From Leadbetterella sp040829825 (GTDB lineage: Bacteria; Bacteroidota; Bacteroidia; Cytophagales; Spirosomataceae), in assembly GCF_040829825.1 (NCBI RefSeq), contig NZ_JBFOLH010000012.1: a stretch of 64,000 nt of DNA; one strand, given 5' to 3'. Positions 26,702 to 34,301 of the stretch are shown here, one piece after another; the first letter of the stretch is position 1; each line of letters starts with the position of its first letter. The position numbers were made by a program, and so were the translations under genes. Under the pieces are notes generated by a model. That model was not told where the DNA came from, did not search any database, and worked only from the letters and a program-made list of their open reading frames with translations.

Positions 26702-28600
26702 TTAAAACAACATTCTGAACTTAATGGTTTCTTCTATGCTCCTGATCTCTTGTACGAACTCGCGGGAATACGATTTTTCGATATCCACGATCACGTAACC
26801 TATTTCAGGACTGGTTTTCAGGTATTGGCCGCGGATGTTGATGTTATGCTTGGCGAAGATATTGTTCAGCTTGGCCAGGATACCGGGCACATTGCGGTGG
26901 ATATGAAGCAGCCGGTGCGAGTCGTGGAGCAGCGGCAGGCTCAGCTCAGGGAAATTCACACTTCCCGTGGTGCTTCCGTTATTGATGTACTCCAGTAAAC
27001 GTTCGGGAACATACGCACCGATGCTTTGCTGGGCTTCTTCCGTGCTGCCCCCGATATGTGGCGTAAGGATCACGTTTTCAAGCCCCATCAGCTCAGAAGC
27101 AAAAGGATCTTTGTTGGTCTTGGGTTCTTTCGGGAAGACATCCACGCCGGCTCCGGCTACCTTGCCCGATTTCAGGGCATCTACCAGTGCCGGGATATCC
27201 ACTACATGCCCGCGGGCCAGGTTCATGAAGATAACGCCGTCTTTCATTTGCTCAAACTGGCGTGCACCGATCAGGTTGGTATTTTCGGGCCGGCCGTCAA
27301 TGTGCAGGCTGACAATATCGGCTACCTTGAAGACGTCTTCCATGGTACGGCACTTCCGGGCATTGCCAATGGGCATCTTGTCGGTAATATCGTAAAAATA
27401 CACTTCCATTCCCAGGGCTTCGCCGATAACGGAAAGCTGGGTACCGATGTGCCCGTAACCGATCATGCCCAGCTTCTTTCCGCGTACTTCAAAGCTGTTG
27501 ACCGCTGATTTATCCCAGGTACCCTTGTGCATGCCTGTACTTTTCACAAACACCTTACGGATCAGCATAATCATTTCACCGATCACCAACTCTACCACTG
27601 AGCGGGTATTGCTGTAAGGCGCATTGAAAACACTGATACCTCTTTTCTCTGCCTCTTTGAGGGCTATCTGGTTGGTGCCGATACAGAATGCCCCGATGGC
27701 CAGGAGCTTTTCGGCATGGGCCAGCACTTTTTCGGTGATATGGGTTTTTGAGCGGATCCCGATGATCGACACCTCTTTTATCTTCTCACACAGCTCTTCC
27801 TCATCCATGGCGCCTTTGTGGAACTCCACGTCAAAGCCCTGCTCTTCAAATGCCGCAACGGCGGCAGGGTGTACGTTTTCCAGCAGCAATACCTTGATCA
27901 TGCTTTTGGGATAGGAGTAGCCCCGGGGAAGTTGATTGTAAAAAAGAAACTCGTCGAGGCTCTTGATCACGAAGTCGGCTACGGCAGTAACAGCCGGCCG
28001 TTCAACGTTTTCTATAAAGGCATAAAAGCGCTGGGCAAGTCCGTTCTTTTTAATCTCGTAGTCGGTGAATCCGTCCCCGATGACCGAAATGTGCCCGTCA
28101 AGCCCCAGTGACCTGACCACTTCGATCTTACCGCCGGTACGTGAAAGCGGGTTGCCGGTGTCTATGCCTGTGATATCCCCCTGTTCGTTGTATACAAAAG
28201 TGTTGGCATACACGTTTTCGGGCTTCAGTCCCAGGTATTCAACGACCGGCAGGATAAAATCTTTGAAACCGCTCGATATGATGAGGATATCGTCAGCATA
28301 TTGCGAAAGAAATGCGCGGTTCCGGAGAAAAGAAGCGGTAATATTCTCCTTCAGAAAATCGACCAGGATGTCTACGTGGCTCCTGTTGGCATTCAGCAGG
28401 GCCAGCCGCCGGGTTAATGATTCGGAAAAGGTCAGCTCCCCGGTCATCCCTTTGTCGGTGAGCTCCCTGATCTGTGCTACCTTCTCTGCGCCGTCGGGAA
28501 AGGCTTTCAGCGCAATGGCGGCTAATTCATCCAGTCCTTCCACACGGGTAAGCGTACTGTCGAAATCAATGAGGAAATATTTCCTGGGGTCTGTTATCAC
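26702..28600 (-). CDS. Fused phosphoserine phosphatase / 3-phosphoglycerate dehydrogenase with ACT domain
   Basis: A 632-residue protein that joins two steps of serine biosynthesis. Residues 1-215 are a HAD phosphatase of the SerB type: nucleophile Asp12 in LIDFDSTLTR, the motif IISSG, and VIGDGFTDYEI. Residues 230-545 are a SerA-type D-3-phosphoglycerate dehydrogenase with the Rossmann motif GYGHIGTQLSVIG, the catalytic Arg in HIDGRPENT and the His in LTPHIGGSTEEAQ. The last 75 residues are an ACT domain (HRNVPGILAKLNNIFAKHNI), which often binds serine for feedback control. The middle enzyme, SerC, is not nearby. Both catalytic sets look intact. Confidence 0.93.
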   Translation of the reverse strand: MITDPRKYFLIDFDSTLTRVEGLDELAAIALKAFPDGAEKVAQIRELTDKGMTGELTFSESLTRRLALLNANRSHVDILVDFLKENITASFLRNRAFLSQYADDILIISSGFKDFILPVVEYLGLKPENVYANTFVYNEQGDITGIDTGNPLSRTGGKIEVVRSLGLDGHISVIGDGFTDYEIKKNGLAQRFYAFIENVERPAVTAVADFVIKSLDEFLFYNQLPRGYSYPKSMIKVLLLENVHPAAVAAFEEQGFDVEFHKGAMDEEELCEKIKEVSIIGIRSKTHITEKVLAHAEKLLAIGAFCIGTNQIALKEAEKRGISVFNAPYSNTRSVVELVIGEMIMLIRKVFVKSTGMHKGTWDKSAVNSFEVRGKKLGMIGYGHIGTQLSVIGEALGMEVYFYDITDKMPIGNARKCRTMEDVFKVADIVSLHIDGRPENTNLIGARQFEQMKDGVIFMNLARGHVVDIPALVDALKSGKVAGAGVDVFPKEPKTNKDPFASELMGLENVILTPHIGGSTEEAQQSIGAYVPERLLEYINNGSTTGSVNFPELSLPLLHDSHRLLHIHRNVPGILAKLNNIFAKHNINIRGQYLKTSPEIGYVIVDIEKSYSREFVQEIRSIEETIKFRMLF

Positions 28601-28710
28601 GGTTTAATCAGTAATAGACTTACAAGGTACACAAGGAAGAAATTAAAAGAAATAAAGATTGTTTTAATTTCACGGTTATCTCCTATAAGTTATTCAAAAA
28701 AGAATACATT

Positions 28711-28953
28711 TTAGTCAATAGAATCCAGTATTTCCTCAAAGTCCTCGCTCATTTCTTTAAAGCGCTGCATGACCTTTTTCATGAAGGTATCGCCCAGCAT
28801 TTCCTCGATGTCGTCTTCTCCGGATACATCCAATTCAGATACTTTATAAATTTGTTCCAGGTTTCCTGCTTCGAATTTGATAATGTACTTGTTGTTAAAC
28901 GAGTACAGGTTGGCAGAGCAAAAATCGTTTTCAATGTTTTTTACTAATCTCAT
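28711..28953 (-). CDS. Small acidic hypothetical protein, 80 residues
   Basis: I do not recognise a family. The product has a short beta-rich front (NDFCSANLYSFNNKYIIKFEAG) and an acidic helical tail (EDDIEEMLGDTFMKKVMQRFKEMSEDFEEILDS); it looks cytoplasmic. A farther ATG at 29007 exists, but a -7 box at 29005-29012 puts the transcription start after it, so I use 28953. That start codon overlaps the ATG of the divergent TPR gene in a CATG. Confidence 0.7.
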   Translation of the reverse strand: MRLVKNIENDFCSANLYSFNNKYIIKFEAGNLEQIYKVSELDVSGEDDIEEMLGDTFMKKVMQRFKEMSEDFEEILDSID

Positions 28954-29950
28954 GAGAGTAATTGTATTGTTTGTTATTGGTATATGTTTGACCAGCTTGT
29001 CCTGCAAAAGTAAAAAAGAATCGGCTGAGTTTTTTACCCGGGGAAATTTTCATTTTAAAAAGAAAGAATATGACCGGGCAGAGCACTTTTTTTCAGAGGC
29101 TATACGCAAAGACCCCGGGCTGGCCGATGCCTACAATAACCGCGGGCTTATTTACCTGCACCGGGGCGAATGGGACAAGGCAGGCAAGGATTTTGAAGAA
29201 GCGGTAAGGCTGGACAAAACGTTTACCGATGCCCGCTATAACCTGGCCCGGTTTTACACCGAAACAGGGCGTGCTGATGCCGGGGAACCGCTTTTTAAAG
29301 AGCTGGCTGCCCGTATGGATACCTCCAGCGCTTTTCACAATGCCTATGGTCAGAATTTTATTATGCGTAATCATTACTCGGAAGGAGAGGAGCAGTTTAA
29401 GCGGGCATTGGAGATCAACCCGGATAATGTGGAGGCGCTGACCAACCTGGCCTATGTGAAAACTGTCAATCACCGGTATGAGGCGGCGGCGCCGCTCCTG
29501 GAAAAGGCCCTGGGGCTGTCGCCTGATTTTGTTTTTGCCCTGAATAACCGGGCCGTGCTTTACGGGCTGCAGAAGCAGTGGAGCAATGCCATACCCCTGC
29601 TGAAAAAGGCAGAGCAGGCCGAGCCCAATAACCTGGTGGTGGTCAATAACCTGGCCCTGTTTTACCTGGAAAGCGGCAGCCTTGCCGAAGGCAGGGAGAA
29701 AGTGCTGCGGGGAGAAAAGCTGAACGAAGAAAACGAATATACCCGGCGGAACCGCGCTGTGCTGCTTTTTAAGGAAGGCAAAACGGAAGAAGCCCTGATC
29801 CTGTTGAAAAACGTGGAAGCTGAGCACCCGGAAACCGACCATATTTACTATTACCTGGCACAGGTGTCTGAAGCGCTGGGAAACCGGCCGGAGGCCCGTA
29901 AATACGGTGAAACGGGCCGGAAGCTCAACGATCCGTGGATAGGGGAGTAA
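28952..29950 (+). CDS. TPR-repeat lipoprotein
   Basis: A 332-residue lipoprotein with a signal and lipobox (ICLTSLSC, Cys18), followed by about eight tetratricopeptide repeats from residue 25 to 325, for example YDRAEHFFSEAIRKDPGLAD and YSEGEEQFKRALEINPDNVE. TPR arrays are protein-binding scaffolds; the protein is likely at the periplasmic face of a membrane. The chosen ATG at 28952 begins the lipoprotein signal and shares two bases with the divergent gene's start. A start at 28877 would bury the signal. Partner unknown. Confidence 0.88.
   Translation: MRVIVLFVIGICLTSLSCKSKKESAEFFTRGNFHFKKKEYDRAEHFFSEAIRKDPGLADAYNNRGLIYLHRGEWDKAGKDFEEAVRLDKTFTDARYNLARFYTETGRADAGEPLFKELAARMDTSSAFHNAYGQNFIMRNHYSEGEEQFKRALEINPDNVEALTNLAYVKTVNHRYEAAAPLLEKALGLSPDFVFALNNRAVLYGLQKQWSNAIPLLKKAEQAEPNNLVVVNNLALFYLESGSLAEGREKVLRGEKLNEENEYTRRNRAVLLFKEGKTEEALILLKNVEAEHPETDHIYYYLAQVSEALGNRPEARKYGETGRKLNDPWIGE
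29005..29012 (-). promoter_or_regulatory. Candidate -7 box inside the TPR gene
   Basis: The complement of 29005-29012 reads TACTTTTG, a perfect TAnnTTTG. It would start transcription of the small acidic gene near 28998, about 45 bases before its ATG at 28953, from within the signal-peptide codons of the TPR lipoprotein gene. A -33 TTG is not clear. Confidence 0.5.
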
Positions 29951-29968
29951 TACGGGTTCCTGACCGGG

Positions 29969-30403
29969 TCAGTGCTTCAGTACGGGCTCGCATTCGTCCA
30001 GCACGTAATTGCATTCGTCCAGGTTTTCTGCATTGAGCCTGAACCTGCCGCGCACGGTCCAGATTTCGTCTGTCCTGAACTTTTTCCTGTTTTTAAGATT
30101 GAGCTGGATGATGGTTTCAGGCCCGGCCGCCCCGCAAAAAAAGCAGGAGGCCATTGGACGTGCCGAAAGAACGTAGATTTTGTCTTCAGGGTCAACAGGG
30201 ATCATGTATCCTTTGATCTGCAATGCCTGTCCGTTCAGCTTTTTTACTTTTTCTCCGAAGGCCGGGAACAGGAAATACATGTCTTCTCCTTTAACGAACT
30301 TCCGGCTGAACTTTACGTCTTTCAGATCTTCCCAGGTGATGGTCCGGGCTTCGGCCCACCACAGGGAAAAGGGGATAAGCAGTAAGGCAATAGTTGTTTT
30401 CAT
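29969..30403 (-). CDS. Secreted DUF3299-like protein with a CxxC motif
   Basis: A 144-residue secreted protein. After a signal peptide (LLLIPFSLWWAEA) comes a small beta-rich domain: ITWEDLKDV near residue 22, LNGQALQIKGYMIPVD (about 56-71), then the Cys pair Cys87/Cys90 in SCFFCGAAGPE and a final GRFRLNAENLDECNYVL. The KGYMIP and CFFCGAAGPE pattern is like DUF3299 proteins, which I recall in zinc-regulated operons of Pseudomonas. I start it at 30403, where the signal begins. It is divergent from a MerC-like gene across a perfect palindrome, which suggests a metal-linked role. Confidence 0.78.
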   Translation of the reverse strand: MKTTIALLLIPFSLWWAEARTITWEDLKDVKFSRKFVKGEDMYFLFPAFGEKVKKLNGQALQIKGYMIPVDPEDKIYVLSARPMASCFFCGAAGPETIIQLNLKNRKKFRTDEIWTVRGRFRLNAENLDECNYVLDECEPVLKH

Positions 30404-30418
30404 AGGTTTAAATTTATT

Positions 30419-30439
30419 AAATGCAACATTGTTGCATTT
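30419..30439. promoter_or_regulatory. Perfect 21-bp palindrome, likely metalloregulator operator
   Basis: AAATGCAACA, a central T, and TGTTGCATTT form a perfect inverted repeat between two divergent metal-type genes. The -33 TTG of the plus-strand promoter (30432-30434) is inside it, so a bound dimer would block that promoter, and it also lies 16 bases before the minus-strand start. Its size and shape fit Fur/Zur-family operators. The identity of the protein is inference. Confidence 0.75.
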
Positions 30440-30462
30440 GCAAATATTATACATTACTTTTG
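30432..30462 (+). promoter_or_regulatory. Promoter of the MerC-like operon
   Basis: TTG at 30432-30434, a 20-base spacer and TACTTTTG at 30455-30462 match the Bacteroidota consensus. The -33 part is inside the palindromic operator. Transcription would start near 30468. Confidence 0.7.
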
Positions 30463-30534
30463 CATTACAAAATATTCGGGAGAAGAATTATGAACGATTG
30501 GCTCACTTACCCGGAACTCCAAACTTATATACCT

Positions 30535-30885
30535 ATGAAAAAAGCAGGAATAGCATTAAATGTGGTGTCAATGGCTTTGCTCCACCTGGTATGTTGCGGT
30601 TTTCCCCTGGTTATGGCGCTGGGAGGAAGCATAGGGATGTACCTGTCTTTTAAATCGTACTCAGGGTGGTTCCTGGGCTTTCATCTGCTGACCGTGCTGG
30701 TCATGATCGGGGTACTTTACCGATCCCGGTATTCAGGGAAGCTGAAGGGGCAAAAGCTCTTTTTCTGGGTTTTTACCGTTGTAACGTTGGGCACTTATCT
30801 CTATACACACAGCAATCTCTTCAAATCAGAAGAAGAAATAATAAAGCAGCAGCATTTTGAACGGATTTTTAAAAATATAAAATGA
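30535..30885 (+). CDS. MerC-like membrane protein
   Basis: A 116-residue inner-membrane protein of the MerC domain type: three or four hydrophobic helices and the signature Cys20-Cys21 pair in ALLHLVCCGFPLVMALGG, placed as in mercury carrier MerC. No mer genes are nearby, so a role with zinc or another soft metal is more likely than mercury resistance. I start at 30535; an ATG at 30490 in the same frame would add 15 residues and is possible. It overlaps the next gene by 4 bases (ATGA). Confidence 0.82.
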   Translation: MKKAGIALNVVSMALLHLVCCGFPLVMALGGSIGMYLSFKSYSGWFLGFHLLTVLVMIGVLYRSRYSGKLKGQKLFFWVFTVVTLGTYLYTHSNLFKSEEEIIKQQHFERIFKNIK

Positions 30886-31292
30886 TGAAACTGAAAATGA
30901 TCACCCTGGCCGCCCTGGTGGCCTTCTCGTGTGGCGGAAAGAAAAAGAGCCCGGTGCTTGATGAAGCCTATGAAGTTCATAAGGAAATACGGGAAATACA
31001 GAAAGAGGTCATCGCCCAATGGACGAAGCTGGATTCGCTGCAGAACAGCCCGGGGGCGTATCCGGGCCTGGATTCGGCAGTGGCGGCCAACAAGTCGGCC
31101 TACGACTCCTGGAAGCACGACCTCCTGGAAATACCGGGATACCCGCATATTCACCTGGAAGGAGATGTGCACGAACACCATCACCAGGAGCAGAGCGGGC
31201 TTCCCGATGAGCAGATCCTGGAAATTCAGAAGGCTTCGCGCTCGGGTATTGAGGATATTTTCAGCAGAAACCACCGTTTGCTGGAGAACTGA
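30882..31292 (+). CDS. His-rich lipoprotein, 136 residues
   Basis: A predicted lipoprotein (lipobox AFSC, Cys17) with a helical, charged middle (VHKEIREIQKEVIAQWTKLD) and a cluster of seven histidines at residues 89-101 (HIHLEGDVHEHHH). Such clusters bind zinc, copper or nickel. I know no family for it. Its start overlaps the MerC-like gene in ATGA, so the two are made from one transcript under the palindromic operator. Together they look like a periplasmic metal-binding partner and a membrane carrier. Confidence 0.78.
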   Translation: MMKLKMITLAALVAFSCGGKKKSPVLDEAYEVHKEIREIQKEVIAQWTKLDSLQNSPGAYPGLDSAVAANKSAYDSWKHDLLEIPGYPHIHLEGDVHEHHHQEQSGLPDEQILEIQKASRSGIEDIFSRNHRLLEN

Positions 31293-31355
31293 TCCTGCCG
31301 GGCTCTTGGAAAATAGGGAGAATAGTAGGATATTGGCCCTGACAAACAAGATTTT

Positions 31356-32711
31356 ATGAGCATTTTCAAAGATATCCGGGGGGCAGTAGAGCTCCTGAAG
31401 CACATCGATATCCGGCAATTAAGCGCCTTAAGCCGGAAAGTAGACCTGGGAGCGGCCATGAAGCAGCTTTCAGCCATGGACGAAACCCAGCTGCAGGGGC
31501 TGATGAAAATGCTGCATTCTTCGGGCAGGAAAAAAGAGCTGCCGGAGATCAACCCCGATTTTTACGAATTGAGCGACAAGCTGACGCCGGACCAGCGGGC
31601 CCTGCAGCTCAAAGTACGTAATTTCATGGAAACCGAGGTGGCACCCCATGTCAATGACTTCTGGTTGCGCGATGAGTTTCCTTACGATCTTATTCCGAAA
31701 ATGGGCGAATTACGGCTTGCCGGTATTACCTATGAAGGCTACGATTGTCCCAACCTGCCTTTTCTTATGGAAGGGGTGCTGGCCATGGAAATGGCCCGGG
31801 TGGACGCTTCTATTGCTACGTTTTTCGGGGTTCAGAGCGGCCTGACCATGGGTTCGATATACCTGTGCGGCTCCGAAGAGCAAAAGCAGGAATGGTTGCC
31901 TGCTATGAACCGGATGGAGAAAATAGGGGCGTTTGGCCTGACCGAGCCGGAAGTAGGGTCGGGGGCAGCCGGCGGACTGACCACCACCTGTAAAAAAACG
32001 GCGGATGGCTGGGTGCTGAACGGGCAAAAGAAATGGATCGGCAACGCTACTTTTGCGGATGTGGTGGTTATATGGGCAAGGGATGAAGCAGACGGCGAAG
32101 TGAAAGGTTTCCTGGTACGTAAAAACAGCCCGGGTTTTCATGTAGAAAAGATCAGGGGCAAAATGGCGCTCCGGATCGTTCAGAACGGGCTGATCACCCT
32201 GACCAATTGTGTAGTGGAAGAAAAAGACCGTTTGCCGCATGCCAATTCTTTCAAAGATACGGCCAACGTGCTGCGGATGACCCGTGCCGGGGTGGCCTGG
32301 ATGGCCGTAGGATGTGCCCGCGGGGCCTACGAAAATGCCCTGGCTTACACCCGTACCCGGAAACAATTCGGTAAGCCTATCGCCTCTTTCCAGCTGATCC
32401 AGAACCACCTGGTAGAAATGATCTCTAACCTCACGGCCATGCAGACCCTTGTTTTCCGCTTGTCTGAGCTGCAGGACCTCGGGCAGCTGAAAGACGAGCA
32501 CGCCTCGCTGGCCAAAGTTTTCTGTACCTTAAGAACCCGTGATATTGTCAGGGGAGCCCGTGAAGTAATGGGCGGAAACGGTATCCTGCTGGATTACAAC
32601 GTGGCCCGTTTTGTGGCCGATGCCGAGGCCATCTACTCGTATGAAGGTACCAAAGAGATCAATACCCTGATTGTGGGCCGGTCGATCACCGGGTTCAGTG
32701 CTTTTGTATAA
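31356..32711 (+). CDS. Acyl-CoA dehydrogenase, glutaryl-CoA dehydrogenase-like
   Basis: A 451-residue flavoprotein of the acyl-CoA dehydrogenase family. It has FGLTEPEVGSGAAGGLTTTCKK (FAD and substrate region, about 190-211), GWVLNGQKKWIGNATFADV, the YTRTRKQFGKPIASFQLIQ segment, and the catalytic Glu in IYSYEGTKEINTLIVGR near the end. MGGNGIL and the overall pattern are nearest the glutaryl-CoA dehydrogenase branch, for lysine or tryptophan breakdown. About 60 extra N-terminal residues precede the core. It follows the metal operon by 63 bases but is functionally unrelated. Confidence 0.9.
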   Translation: MSIFKDIRGAVELLKHIDIRQLSALSRKVDLGAAMKQLSAMDETQLQGLMKMLHSSGRKKELPEINPDFYELSDKLTPDQRALQLKVRNFMETEVAPHVNDFWLRDEFPYDLIPKMGELRLAGITYEGYDCPNLPFLMEGVLAMEMARVDASIATFFGVQSGLTMGSIYLCGSEEQKQEWLPAMNRMEKIGAFGLTEPEVGSGAAGGLTTTCKKTADGWVLNGQKKWIGNATFADVVVIWARDEADGEVKGFLVRKNSPGFHVEKIRGKMALRIVQNGLITLTNCVVEEKDRLPHANSFKDTANVLRMTRAGVAWMAVGCARGAYENALAYTRTRKQFGKPIASFQLIQNHLVEMISNLTAMQTLVFRLSELQDLGQLKDEHASLAKVFCTLRTRDIVRGAREVMGGNGILLDYNVARFVADAEAIYSYEGTKEINTLIVGRSITGFSAFV

Positions 32712-32744
32712 GGGATCCTGACGGGGTCAAAGCACATAAAAAAA

Positions 32745-32769
32745 GGCTGCCATCCGGCAGCCTTTTTTT
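32745..32769. terminator. Bidirectional intrinsic terminator
   Basis: A 7-bp stem GGCTGCC (32745-32751) and GGCAGCC (32756-32762) with loop ATCC is flanked by seven A on the left and seven T on the right. It serves both the acyl-CoA dehydrogenase gene and the convergent susD gene. Confidence 0.9.
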
Positions 32770-32790
32770 GTATAACAGATAGTCTCAAAA

Positions 32791-34281
32791 TCACAGCGGA
32801 TTCTGTACAACCAGTCCGTTTGTTCTTTCGATTTCGTTCTGAGGAATCGGAAGCTGCCATCTCTTATCACCGGCCTCAACTTCCATCAGACCGTTGGTAT
32901 AAGAAGCATTGTGGTTACCTCCTCTTCTGTCCAGCTTAGAGTTAGTTCTTTTCAGGTCATAGAACCGGAAACCTTCTCCCCAAAGCTCAATTCTTCTCTG
33001 AGTACGGATTTCATCCATCAGATCAGCACCGGTTTTGGTTGATTTTACATAAGAAGGGTCACGGGTAACTACCATTTCCTGAAGAACAGTAGCCGCTTCG
33101 CTGTCTTTGCCCTGTGCTGCCAGCGCTTCCGCTTCGATCAGGTACAGTTCGGCAGCCCGCATGTACGGAACATCACCGATACTGCTTGACGGGTCAGCTA
33201 CCTGGAATTTCTTATGCAGGTAAGGTACTCTTGAATAAGCGCTTGTTGGCAGAGGGAAATCGGCTGTATTTTTTCCGGTAGGATCAAACAGGGTCTTCCG
33301 GATATCGGTATCCGAAATCTTGTTGTAAAGTACCGAGAAAATGGTTTTCGGAGTAGCCCGGATAGCCGTAGAGTTAAAGTTAACAGACATGTAGGCGAAG
33401 AACGAATAGAAATAGTTGGTTTCTGCCTGGATGATCCGTGAACCCCATAACCACTCCTGGTTATCGTAGTTATTGAACCCTTTTACATAATCTGCTCTTG
33501 ACATCAGCGTATAGCCGGTTCTGGCTTCTTTAGCAGCCTGGGCAGCTGTAGCCCAATCCTGCTTGGTTAAAGCAATACGGGCCTTGATTCCTTTGGCTAC
33601 GTTAGCATCGAAATCCGATTTGGAAGGACGCTTGTAACCGGAAGAAGTAAACAGGCCGATGGCTTCGTCAATGTCCTTGTCGATCTGGGCATATACTTCA
33701 GCTACCGTGTTTCTTGGTGCAGGCTCAGTGGTAGGTTCCAATACCAGCGGCACACCCAGGTCACTGTTAGGCTGGCCGGCTACATAACGCTTTCCGAAAA
33801 GCTGAACCAGGCTGAAATAAGCCCATGCCCGGTAAGTCAGGGCCTGTGCCTTGATGGCGTCTTTGTCTTTCTGTTCGCCGGCTGCACCCTCCACGTTGGC
33901 AATGATCATGTTGGCATTACCAATGATGGCGTAGTAGAAACCGTAATTGTATAGGTTAGAATAAGCAGAAGGGTTGCTGTGCACCAGCCACTTGTACTCG
34001 TTCAGTAACCAGCCGTTGGATACGTTAGGGAAAACCACATCGTCGCCAAAAATATCCATGTAGAGCATATTACCTGACTGTCCACCCTGAGATTGCTGTC
34101 CGAAAATCTGGGAGAACATATACCGGTGAATCCCGTTTACTGCCGCCCATGCATTTTTAGTAGTGCTGAAGGCGTCAGCCGTAGAGGTTTTATCGGTAGG
34201 CTTGGTTTCCAGGAAATCTTTTTCACAGGAAGTCATCAGGCCTATCAAAACCAATGTTGATAAAAATATTCTGATCTTCAT
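32791..34281 (-). CDS. SusD/RagB-family nutrient-binding lipoprotein
   Basis: A 496-residue outer-membrane lipoprotein (lipobox MTSC near residue 19) of the SusD family, which caps a SusC channel and captures glycans or peptides. The TPR-like helical core is visible (DKDAIKAQALTYRAWAYFSL, about 140-160) and the family C-terminus FYDLKRTN and LPIPQNEIERTNGLVQ-like ending is present, here as ERTNGLVVQNP. It is 20 bases downstream of the SusC gene. No hydrolase lies next to the pair, so the substrate is unknown. Confidence 0.95.
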   Translation of the reverse strand: MKIRIFLSTLVLIGLMTSCEKDFLETKPTDKTSTADAFSTTKNAWAAVNGIHRYMFSQIFGQQSQGGQSGNMLYMDIFGDDVVFPNVSNGWLLNEYKWLVHSNPSAYSNLYNYGFYYAIIGNANMIIANVEGAAGEQKDKDAIKAQALTYRAWAYFSLVQLFGKRYVAGQPNSDLGVPLVLEPTTEPAPRNTVAEVYAQIDKDIDEAIGLFTSSGYKRPSKSDFDANVAKGIKARIALTKQDWATAAQAAKEARTGYTLMSRADYVKGFNNYDNQEWLWGSRIIQAETNYFYSFFAYMSVNFNSTAIRATPKTIFSVLYNKISDTDIRKTLFDPTGKNTADFPLPTSAYSRVPYLHKKFQVADPSSSIGDVPYMRAAELYLIEAEALAAQGKDSEAATVLQEMVVTRDPSYVKSTKTGADLMDEIRTQRRIELWGEGFRFYDLKRTNSKLDRRGGNHNASYTNGLMEVEAGDKRWQLPIPQNEIERTNGLVVQNPL

Positions 34282-34301
34282 AATTCTTTGTTCAAATAAA
34301 A

